64,000 nt of DNA, from NCBI GenBank assembly GCA_964347265.1, contig CAYFXV010000001.1, positions 124,001 to 188,000 of the forward strand. The letters are read 5' to 3'. The notes under the pieces are model-generated. The model did no database searches. It saw nothing but the letters and a program-made list of their open reading frames with translations, and was not told where the DNA came from. A program made the translations under genes and the position numbers. Shown one piece after another: positions 48,876-55,045 of the stretch. Positions within the stretch are counted from its first letter, which is position 1. Each line of letters opens with the position of its first letter. The DNA is from CS1-C013 sp964347265 (GTDB lineage Archaea; Aenigmatarchaeota; Aenigmatarchaeia; Aenigmatarchaeales; Aenigmatarchaeaceae).

Positions 48876-49163
48876 ATGGGATTATTTGGTCCTTATATAT
48901 ACACAAACAAAAAAGGTAAGAAATTTTGGCTTCACATGAGAAAAAAAGGGAAATCTACTATATACTTTTTTTCAAAAGATCCTAGAGGAGCTATTAATAG
49001 CTTGCCAAGAGGTTTTACAGTTGTGGAAAACCCAAAAACAGGACTACCCTTCGTAAAAAGAAAAACAGGTGGACTATTGGGTGGTCTATTTAAAAAGGTT
49101 ACTGAGAAAAAATTAACAGAAGAAAAGACTACAGAAACATCACAAAAAACTGAAGGTGAATAA
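48876..49163 (+). CDS. Conserved-looking small cytosolic protein paired with MinD
   Basis: 95 aa, basic, no signal or helix. The N-terminal 65 residues (GPYIYTNKKGKKFWLH, KSTIYFFSKDPRGAI, LPRGFTVVENPKTGLPFVKRK) look like a compact beta-rich domain; the rest is a low-complexity Lys/Glu/Thr tail with an FGG/GLLGGLF element. I have the impression that this domain recurs in small-genome archaea but cannot name it. It lies directly before a MinD-like gene (stop followed at once by ATG), so it is probably co-translated and may be a cytosolic cofactor of that ATPase. Confidence 0.82.
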   Translation: MGLFGPYIYTNKKGKKFWLHMRKKGKSTIYFFSKDPRGAINSLPRGFTVVENPKTGLPFVKRKTGGLLGGLFKKVTEKKLTEEKTTETSQKTEGE

Positions 49164-49928
49164 ATGGTAAGAATAATAGGAATTGTATCAGGAAAGGGCG
49201 GTGTTGGAAAAACTACTGTAGGTCTAAACCTTGGAGCAGCTTTAGCTCATCACTTTAAAAAGAATGTTACTATTGTTGACTGTAATGTTACAACATCACA
49301 TTTAGGACTTTATTTAGGAATGTATTACTGTCCTATTACATTAAATAAGGTTTTAAGAGGAGAATATACTGTTGAAGAAGCTGTTCAACAACACCACACA
49401 GGATTAAAAGTAATACCAGCCTCTCTATCTTTAACAGATTTAGAAGGAATAGATATAACAGAAATAAGAAACAGTTTAAAATCAATCTTTGATAAAAATG
49501 ATATCATATTATTAGATGCAAGTCCTGGTTTAGGAAGGGAAGCAGTAGCAACATTAAGAGCAAGCGATGAGGTATTGTACATTACAAATCCTTATATTCC
49601 TTTTGCGATGGATATTGTAAGAAATCAAGAAATTGTTAATGAGATTGGAGTAAAACCTATAGGAATTGCTCTTAACATGGTTCATGACAAAAAATATGAA
49701 ATGAATAAAAAAGAAATAGAAGAATTAACAAGATTACCTGTTATAGCTAAAATACCTTTTGACAGAAATATTCATAAGAGTCTTGCTTTAAAAACTCCAG
49801 TCGTAACTTATAAGCCTTATACTGCTGCAAGTAAAGAAATCATAAATCTTGCTTCTAATTTAATTGGAGAAACTTATAATTTTGAGGGTGCACTACAAAG
49901 ATTTTTAAGAAAATTAAGATTAAGATAA
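49164..49928 (+). CDS. MinD/ParA-family ATPase, copy 2
   Basis: 254 aa. Walker A SGKGGVGKTT (9-18) with the signature Lys, and IILLDASPGLGREAV as the Walker B/switch region. Strongly similar throughout to the MinD-like protein at 38206 (LGLYLGMYYCPITLNKVLRGE versus LSLYFGIHSHPITLNHVLRNE). It ends in the amphipathic basic helix LQRFLRKLRLR, a good membrane-targeting candidate. AAGGTGA precedes the ATG. A spatial regulator; a paralogue rather than a recent duplicate, because the DNA has diverged. Confidence 0.95.
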   Translation: MVRIIGIVSGKGGVGKTTVGLNLGAALAHHFKKNVTIVDCNVTTSHLGLYLGMYYCPITLNKVLRGEYTVEEAVQQHHTGLKVIPASLSLTDLEGIDITEIRNSLKSIFDKNDIILLDASPGLGREAVATLRASDEVLYITNPYIPFAMDIVRNQEIVNEIGVKPIGIALNMVHDKKYEMNKKEIEELTRLPVIAKIPFDRNIHKSLALKTPVVTYKPYTAASKEIINLASNLIGETYNFEGALQRFLRKLRLR

Positions 49929-49939
49929 GCTTAAATTTT
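49929..49939 (+). promoter_or_regulatory. TATA box for the 162-aa membrane coiled-coil gene
   Basis: GCTTAAATTTT is centred 27 nt upstream of the ATG at 49960; the same CTTAAAT core precedes several other genes in the window. Confidence 0.5.
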
Positions 49940-49959
49940 TTCATTTAAACAATATTCTC

Positions 49960-50448
49960 ATGTATAAAAAAGTTTTTTGGTTCTTGCTTGTATGGACAGT
50001 GTTCTCTTTAATATTACAAATGTTTGGTTATGAAATTTTAGATTCCATTATAATTGTTCTCATAATTGATTTAATAGCACTAGGAGTAATTGTAGAAATT
50101 GGTAGGAAAAAACCATTAAAAGAAATTAATGAAAAAATTGCATCAAAAATTGAAAACATAGAAAATGTTTGCCAAAGCATACTTAAAAGTTCTGATGAAA
50201 ATCCAATAATGGAAAAAATAGAAGGAAGAATAAATAAACAAAAAGAAGATGTAAATTATCTTTTAGATAAAATGTCTAGAAAAGCTCTAGAATTAGAAGA
50301 GAAAATAAATAAGTTCGGATTAAATTTAGCTGAACATGTAGAAGATTTTACTGATAGGCTAGAAAAACTTGAAAATCCTGAAGAAACAGAAGAAACAGAA
50401 AGTTTTCCTATTGGAGAAACCGTATACATAGAAGAAGAAAAAACTTAA
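49960..50448 (+). CDS. Membrane-anchored coiled-coil protein
   Basis: 162 aa. Two N-terminal hydrophobic helices (about 5-24 and 28-47) are followed by a cytosolic coiled coil (about 55-140) with heptads broken by one Cys, and an acidic tail. Leaderless start. It lies between the MinD-like gene and the ribosomal operon. No family recognised. A membrane-tethered coiled coil next to MinD could be a tether or length gauge; that is only inference from position. Confidence 0.83.
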   Translation: MYKKVFWFLLVWTVFSLILQMFGYEILDSIIIVLIIDLIALGVIVEIGRKKPLKEINEKIASKIENIENVCQSILKSSDENPIMEKIEGRINKQKEDVNYLLDKMSRKALELEEKINKFGLNLAEHVEDFTDRLEKLENPEETEETESFPIGETVYIEEEKT

Positions 50449-50455
50449 ATATATA
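50444..50455 (+). promoter_or_regulatory. TATA box of the L1-L10-L12 operon
   Basis: CTTAAATATATA within the end of the upstream gene predicts a start near 50475, giving a 40-nt leader before the L1 ATG. Confidence 0.5.
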
Positions 50456-50473
50456 TTAAAATAATTAATCTAC

Positions 50474-50487
50474 ACTGCTTAAGCAGT
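50474..50487. promoter_or_regulatory. 14-bp perfect palindrome in the ribosomal operon leader
   Basis: ACTGCTTAAGCAGT is self-complementary and lies at the predicted transcript 5' end, 28 bp before the L1 ATG. It may be a DNA operator or, as RNA, part of an L1 autoregulatory leader; archaeal L1 is known to repress its own mRNA in Methanococcus. Confidence 0.45.
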
Positions 50488-50515
50488 AGCATTGTGCGTT
50501 GACGAGTTGTTGAAA

Positions 50516-51154
50516 ATGGTTAATGAAAAAATAATTGAAGTTTTGAAAAAGACTAGAGACACAAAGAAAAGAAACTTTAAACAAAGTTTTGATCTAGCCA
50601 TTAATTTAAAAAATATAGATTTAAGAAAACCTGAAAATAGAATTAAAACTGAAATAAAATTACCAAATGGTTTGGGAAAAGAAACTAAAATAGGAGTTAT
50701 TGTTGATTCTCTTTTACCTCAAACAAATAACATAGAAAATATTGTTATTATTAAAAAAGATCAATTATCAGGATTCGGAAAAAATAAAAAAGAAGCAAAA
50801 AAAATTGTAAGGCAATGCAGATATTTTTTGGCTGAAGCTCCTTTAATGCCTTTAGTTGGAAAAAACTTAGGTCCTGTCTTAGCTCCTAGGAATCTTATGC
50901 CATTACCAATACCTCCAAATGCTAATTTAGGGGCAATGGTGAATGAAAAAAGAAATGTTTTAAAAATCCAGTTAAAAGAATCTCCAACAATTCATGTAGG
51001 TATTGGAACAGAAGATATGGATGATCAAAAAATTGCTGAAAATGTTGATGTTGTTATTAAAAATGTTATATCAAAACTTCCAAAAGGTAGAGAACAGGTT
51101 AAAAATTATGTTATTAAATTAACAATGGGTAAACCTGTTAAGTTTAAGTTGTGA
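50516..51154 (+). CDS. rpl1: Large-subunit ribosomal protein L1
   Basis: 212 aa from ATG 50516; a TTG at 50492 is in frame but gives an untypical N-terminus. The family signature is clear (KNLGPVLAPRNLMPLPIPPNANL, and the end LTMGKPVKFKL). L1 binds the 23S rRNA L1 stalk and helps E-site tRNA release, and in archaea it also represses its own operon. First gene of the operon, followed 4 bp later by a Nudix-fold gene and then L10. Typical archaeal length. Confidence 0.96.
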   Translation: MVNEKIIEVLKKTRDTKKRNFKQSFDLAINLKNIDLRKPENRIKTEIKLPNGLGKETKIGVIVDSLLPQTNNIENIVIIKKDQLSGFGKNKKEAKKIVRQCRYFLAEAPLMPLVGKNLGPVLAPRNLMPLPIPPNANLGAMVNEKRNVLKIQLKESPTIHVGIGTEDMDDQKIAENVDVVIKNVISKLPKGREQVKNYVIKLTMGKPVKFKL

Positions 51155-51158
51155 TTAT

Positions 51159-51617
51159 ATGACTGTAAATTGGGATTCATTTGAAAAGGGAGTTTTCCTA
51201 GTTAATTGTCTAGCTATAATTTATAAAGATGGAAAAATTCTAATTGGAAGAATAGGAAAAGATCCTCATATAAAAGAATTAACTTGGCGTTTCCCTGGAG
51301 GAAGACCTAGATATGATAAACCTTTGGAAAAATCATTAAAAGAAGAAGTTAAGAAAAAAACTAATATTGATGTTAAAGTAAAGAAACTAATCTTTGCAAG
51401 AATTTATCCAGAAAAAAAAGAATTTTTATCTTTATATTATCTTTGTGAGTTTTATTTGTGTGAACCTATTGGTGGAATTGAAAAACCAGGAGAAAAATTT
51501 AAAGAATTAAAATGGATAAAACCAACAGAAGTTACTAAATATTTTACAACATCAATAGACCCTTTCATTTTAGAGTTTTTGAAAAAATTAGAGAGTGGAG
51601 AATATGAAAAAAGGTAG
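51159..51617 (+). CDS. Nudix-fold protein with degenerate Nudix box
   Basis: 152 aa. The fold is evident from the strand FLVNCLAIIYKDGKILIGRIG and the loop WRFPGGRPRYDKP. The Nudix box (residues 48-70; consensus G-x5-E-x7-R-E-U-x-E-E-x-G-U) reads with K54 for the first Glu, K66 and K67 for the metal-binding Glu pair, and N69 for Gly; only E63 remains. Classical Nudix hydrolysis is therefore unlikely. Start ATG has GTGAT upstream. It sits between L1 and L10 with 4-bp spacing and overlaps the L10 start. A binding or regulatory role linked to translation is possible. Confidence 0.9.
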   Translation: MTVNWDSFEKGVFLVNCLAIIYKDGKILIGRIGKDPHIKELTWRFPGGRPRYDKPLEKSLKEEVKKKTNIDVKVKKLIFARIYPEKKEFLSLYYLCEFYLCEPIGGIEKPGEKFKELKWIKPTEVTKYFTTSIDPFILEFLKKLESGEYEKR

Positions 51618-52446
51618 GGAAGAGGTAAAACCTAAGAAAATAAAAGCTGTAGAAGATTTAGCTAATTTAATTAATAGTTATAGTGTTGTAGGTATCTTAG
51701 ATCTTTATAAAACTCCTGCTTCAGTTCTACAAACAACAAAAACAATTCTTAGAGGAAGAGCTCTTATAAAGGTTGCTAAAAAGAACATCATGGTACGTGC
51801 TTTAGAAAATGCTGGTAAAGAGAGTTTAAAAGAATTCACTGAAGGCTATCCTGCATTAATACTAACAAAAGAAGATCCTTTCAAGATATATAATTTCTTG
51901 CAAAGAAAAAAAGTTTCTGCACCTGCAAAGCCAGGCGATATTCCAGAAGAAGATATAGAAATTAAAGCTGGTCCTACAGATCTTATGCCTGGTCCTGCTA
52001 TTTCAACTCTAACAAAAGTTAAAATTCCTGCAAAAGTTGAAGCTGGGAAAATTGCTGTTATTAGAGATAAGGTTGTTGCTAAAGCTGGTGAAAAAATTTC
52101 TTTGGATTTGGCATCTGCTTTACAATTATTAAAATTAAAACCAATGGAAGTTGGATTGAATGTTGTTGTTTTAGAAGAAAAAGGAATACTCTATAAAGGA
52201 GAACAATTGTTTATAGACGAGGAAAAAGTATTTAATGATTTTCGAACTGCAATACAAAATGCATTTAATTTGTCAATAAATTCTGCATATCCAACAAAAG
52301 TAACTATTAGTTTAATAATTACTAAAGCATTTTTGAATGCAAAACAATTGGGATTGGAAGCTGGAATAATTGAACCTGGAATTATTGAAGATTTAATAGC
52401 AAAAGCGAAAGTGCAGGCTGAGGCTTTGAAAGCAAAGGTTGGTTAA
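51604..52446 (+). CDS. rplP0: Large-subunit ribosomal protein L10 (P0)
   Basis: 280 aa from ATG 51604 (a GTG at 51595 adds three residues). N-terminal RNA-binding domain (VGILDLYKTPASVLQ, RGRALIKVAKKNIMVRAL) and the archaeal P0 insertion (PGPAISTLTKVKIPAKVEAGKIAV) are present. Archaeal P0 is usually about 330-350 aa with a charged hinge and a GLGALFG-type C-terminal tail; this one stops after the L12-binding spine helix (ending ALKAKVG) and lacks that tail. P0 is the base of the stalk that recruits elongation factors with L12. It overlaps the Nudix-fold gene by 14 nt. Confidence 0.96.
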   Translation: MKKGREEVKPKKIKAVEDLANLINSYSVVGILDLYKTPASVLQTTKTILRGRALIKVAKKNIMVRALENAGKESLKEFTEGYPALILTKEDPFKIYNFLQRKKVSAPAKPGDIPEEDIEIKAGPTDLMPGPAISTLTKVKIPAKVEAGKIAVIRDKVVAKAGEKISLDLASALQLLKLKPMEVGLNVVVLEEKGILYKGEQLFIDEEKVFNDFRTAIQNAFNLSINSAYPTKVTISLIITKAFLNAKQLGLEAGIIEPGIIEDLIAKAKVQAEALKAKVG

Positions 52447-52447
52447 C

Positions 52448-52882
52448 ATGATTGAAATAGTCGAAACTAAAGATTATGAAAAAATTTGCAAATTAGCAAA
52501 AGCTGGTGGAGCAGATATGCATGATTTAGAGAAACTTGATTTAGTATGGATGGCTCTAGTTGACAAAGAAGAGGTTGGTGTATCTGGAATAAGGAATTTT
52601 GAAAAATATTATGTTGTTGATATGTTGGCTGTAAAGCCAGAATTTCATAAAAAAGGCATAGAAAAGAAATTATTAGAAGCAATCATAGAACATGCCAAAA
52701 AAAACAAAATTAAAACTCTTTATACTATGTTTAAGAAAAGTCATAGAGAGTTTGGTTTAGAGGTTGGTTTTAAACTTATTAATTTTGATGAACTGCCAAA
52801 AGATTATGATGGTGCATGTTTAACATGTGATCAAAGAGGTGAAACATGTTTTCCTGAACCTATGGAATTAAATTTGAGGTGA
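52448..52882 (+). CDS. GNAT-family N-acetyltransferase-like protein
   Basis: 144 aa from ATG 52448. The GNAT core is seen in EVGVSGIRNFEKYYVVDMLAV (beta 3-4) and PEFHKKGIEKKLLEAIIEHA, the acetyl-CoA loop where the Q/RxxGxG/A signature reads HKKGIE, so slightly degenerate. The C-terminus CLTCDQRGETCFPEPM carries three Cys that may bind a metal. Genes of this family acetylate amines of small molecules or protein N-termini. It lies between L10 and the ferredoxin-thioredoxin gene in a ribosomal operon, so a ribosomal or translation-related substrate is conceivable but not shown. Confidence 0.86.
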   Translation: MIEIVETKDYEKICKLAKAGGADMHDLEKLDLVWMALVDKEEVGVSGIRNFEKYYVVDMLAVKPEFHKKGIEKKLLEAIIEHAKKNKIKTLYTMFKKSHREFGLEVGFKLINFDELPKDYDGACLTCDQRGETCFPEPMELNLR

Positions 52883-52886
52883 TAAA

Positions 52887-53552
52887 ATGCCAATATTGTT
52901 TAACTTCAAAGTGTGTGACAATGCGTCTGCGTGTAATGGAATAGGTGCTTGTCCAGTAAAAGCAATAACTTGGAATGATGAACAAAAAACTTTAGTTGTT
53001 GATAATTCAAAATGTACTAGTTGTGGACTTTGTGCAAAAGCTTGCCCTGTTCCAGAAGCTATTTTAGTTGTAAAAACAGAGGAAGATTTTGAAAAAATAA
53101 AAAATCAAGTAGAAGATGATCCAAGAACTAGAGCAGAACTATTAAAAGATAGATATGGTGTTGCACCGACAGATCTTAATCTAGTTTTAACTATGGCAAA
53201 TTTCAATAAAGAAGTGTTAGAAACTGATAGAATTGTTATTGTTGATTTTTGGGATGAACCACATGTATCTTGCAGATTATTTTCTATACCGTTTGAAAAC
53301 ATATTACCAAAAAAAACATTTATTTCAGAAATAATGAAAATGGGAAATCTCGAAGATTTGAAGTTCAGATTTAGAAAAGTTGATGTAGAAAAAAATCCTG
53401 AAATTGCTACAAGATATAATGTAAAAGAAATTCCTTCACTATTAATATTTTGGAAAGGAAAATCAATAGGAAGAATTGAAGGTAAATTTAAAGTCGAAAA
53501 GGAGAAAGAACTCAGAAAGAAAATAGCAGAAGTACTAAAACAAATAAGGTGA
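52887..53552 (+). CDS. Ferredoxin-thioredoxin fusion protein
   Basis: 221 aa. The N-terminal ferredoxin half has Cys 10, 16, 22 (C-x5-C-x5-CP) and 43, 46, 49, 53 (CxxCxxCxxxCP). One [4Fe-4S] site (43, 46, 49 with 22) is complete; the other has only three Cys. A helical linker (about 65-115) leads to a thioredoxin fold (IVIVDFWDEPHVSCRLF...VKEIPSLLIFWKGK) with a cis-Pro IPS. The usual WCGPC reads PHVSC, so the nucleophilic Cys is a His and one Cys remains. Likely electron transfer or iron-sulphur handling rather than dithiol exchange. GGTGAT precedes the ATG. Located between a GNAT gene and L12; function unknown. Confidence 0.9.
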   Translation: MPILFNFKVCDNASACNGIGACPVKAITWNDEQKTLVVDNSKCTSCGLCAKACPVPEAILVVKTEEDFEKIKNQVEDDPRTRAELLKDRYGVAPTDLNLVLTMANFNKEVLETDRIVIVDFWDEPHVSCRLFSIPFENILPKKTFISEIMKMGNLEDLKFRFRKVDVEKNPEIATRYNVKEIPSLLIFWKGKSIGRIEGKFKVEKEKELRKKIAEVLKQIR

Positions 53553-53556
53553 TGTT

Positions 53557-53862
53557 ATGGAATACATATATTCAGCACTTTTGCTTCACTCTGCTAAACA
53601 AGAAGTGAATGCTGAAAACGTAACAAAGGTGTTACAAGCAGCTGGTATAACACCAGATGAAACACGAGTAAAGGCAATGGTAGCATCTTTAGATGGAGTT
53701 AATATTGAAGAAGCAATAAGCAAAGCAGCAATGCCAGTGGCAGCAGCTGCACCAGCAGCAGAAGCAAAAGGAAAAGAGGAAAATAAAGAAAAGGAAAAAG
53801 AAGAAGATGTTGAAAAAAGAGCAGAACAGGCTGTAGAAGGTTTGGCTGGTTTGTTTGGTTAA
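53557..53862 (+). CDS. rpl12: Large-subunit ribosomal protein L12 (P1/P2 type)
   Basis: 101 aa. MEYIYSALLLHSAKQEVNAENVTKVLQAAG is the archaeal L12 dimerisation domain; an Ala-rich hinge and charged stretch follow and the protein ends GLAGLFG, the factor-binding tail. This archaeal form is unrelated to bacterial L7/L12. Last gene of the L1 operon, 4 bp after the ferredoxin-thioredoxin gene with AAGGTGATG upstream. It converges with the HAD gene 12 bp beyond. Confidence 0.96.
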   Translation: MEYIYSALLLHSAKQEVNAENVTKVLQAAGITPDETRVKAMVASLDGVNIEEAISKAAMPVAAAAPAAEAKGKEENKEKEKEEDVEKRAEQAVEGLAGLFG

Positions 53863-53874
53863 TATTTTTAAGAA

Positions 53875-54939
53875 CTAGCCTAACTTTCCTATAGCTTCTC
53901 CTCTAACTGTTTTTCTAAAATCACTACTCTCTTTAGCTAATCTCTCTCTATTTTCTTCTGTTATCATTTCAGCTTGAGGAAAATATTTTGGATTTTGTTT
54001 AACTCTTCCTCCATAAGGTGCTAGTGAATTCAATTTATCAACCCAAGTGAAAACACCCGCTTTTCCATCTCTACTAAAAACATCTGCAATATAAGATGTT
54101 ATTTGAGTATTTGGTGAAAGGACTGCAATTTCTGCTTCTCTAACAGCATAATCATTACCATTAAAGGAAACTGTTAATCCTCCAGCATTTCTAACCAATC
54201 GGTAAGCGTAAACATCTGTAATACTATCTCCAACATATATTGTATTTTCAAGTTCTCCGTTACGTTTTGAAACAAAATCTTTAACTGCATTTGCTTTTTC
54301 AATTCCTCCTATTGGGTTAACATCTTTTAGCATTTCACCAACTTTCATCTTAGCAATTTTTTCCCAAATTATTTCATCTATTGCTTTTACTTTTAGTCTA
54401 TCTATTTCAGAAAGATCTTTTAGAGACTTAGCTCCTTTAGGAATAGAAATATTAGACATATCTAGTATATCTCTTCTAAATTCTTCTAGTTTTGATTTTT
54501 CTCTATCAGTTATACCATACTTATCAATATTCATCTTTGTACAATAAGCATTTTCATAAGAAAAACTAACAAGATCACAAACAGAACTTACATAGTGTTC
54601 GTAACTTGTACTAATAACAGCTGAGGGCATTATTCCACTAACAAACTTTAATGTTTCAGCTGCTCCTGGAACTAACAAAACGTTTTTAGGATTTGAAGAA
54701 TAATTAACAATTTCTTCATTTGTCACTCCAACTGCCTTAAAGAATGGAAGTATTAATTTTAAAGTGTCTCCAGCTTTATACCCCTTCCTTTTAACAATGT
54801 CTGCTTGGACATCATCGTATGCACTTAATACAGAAAATAATGTATCCCCATCTTCTATAAAACGATCTGCTAATTCAAAAGCATTGTCATTTTTTGAAAA
54901 AGGACCTTCTAAATCACTTGTAAAAATCATTTGTTGCAT
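53875..54939 (-). CDS. Archaeal HAD-superfamily phosphatase (COG4030/EhaR-like)
   Basis: 354 aa. The first motif is FTSDLEGPFSKND, with nucleophile D9 and E11 in place of the usual second Asp, as in the COG4030 family; GDSITD near residue 240 is the metal-binding motif. The long helical cap (about 20-110 and 130-215) matches this archaeal group. Some members sit beside energy-converting hydrogenase genes (EhaR), but no such genes are here, so only a phosphatase/phosphotransferase role is supported. A leaderless TATA (CTATAAATTTTTA, reverse strand about 54956-54969) lies upstream. Substrate unknown. Confidence 0.88.
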   Translation of the reverse strand: MQQMIFTSDLEGPFSKNDNAFELADRFIEDGDTLFSVLSAYDDVQADIVKRKGYKAGDTLKLILPFFKAVGVTNEEIVNYSSNPKNVLLVPGAAETLKFVSGIMPSAVISTSYEHYVSSVCDLVSFSYENAYCTKMNIDKYGITDREKSKLEEFRRDILDMSNISIPKGAKSLKDLSEIDRLKVKAIDEIIWEKIAKMKVGEMLKDVNPIGGIEKANAVKDFVSKRNGELENTIYVGDSITDVYAYRLVRNAGGLTVSFNGNDYAVREAEIAVLSPNTQITSYIADVFSRDGKAGVFTWVDKLNSLAPYGGRVKQNPKYFPQAEMITEENRERLAKESSDFRKTVRGEAIGKLG

Positions 54940-55013
54940 GAAAAAAATACTAATTTTAAAAATTTATAGTCAATTTTGTAATGCGTAGCAATTACATAGT
55001 AAAATTCAACAAA

Positions 55014-55024
55014 GCTTAAATCTT
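55014..55024 (+). promoter_or_regulatory. TATA box for the 517-aa surface protein
   Basis: GCTTAAATCTT about 27 nt before the ATG at 55046, without a Shine-Dalgarno sequence; part of the 106-bp divergent promoter region with the HAD gene. Confidence 0.5.
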
Positions 55025-55045
55025 TTTACTATATTAATACTTAGT

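Noticed and set aside
53875..54939. Energy-converting hydrogenase subunit
   Set aside because: The COG4030 family has been named EhaR in methanogens, but no hydrogenase gene is nearby; only a HAD phosphatase call is supported.
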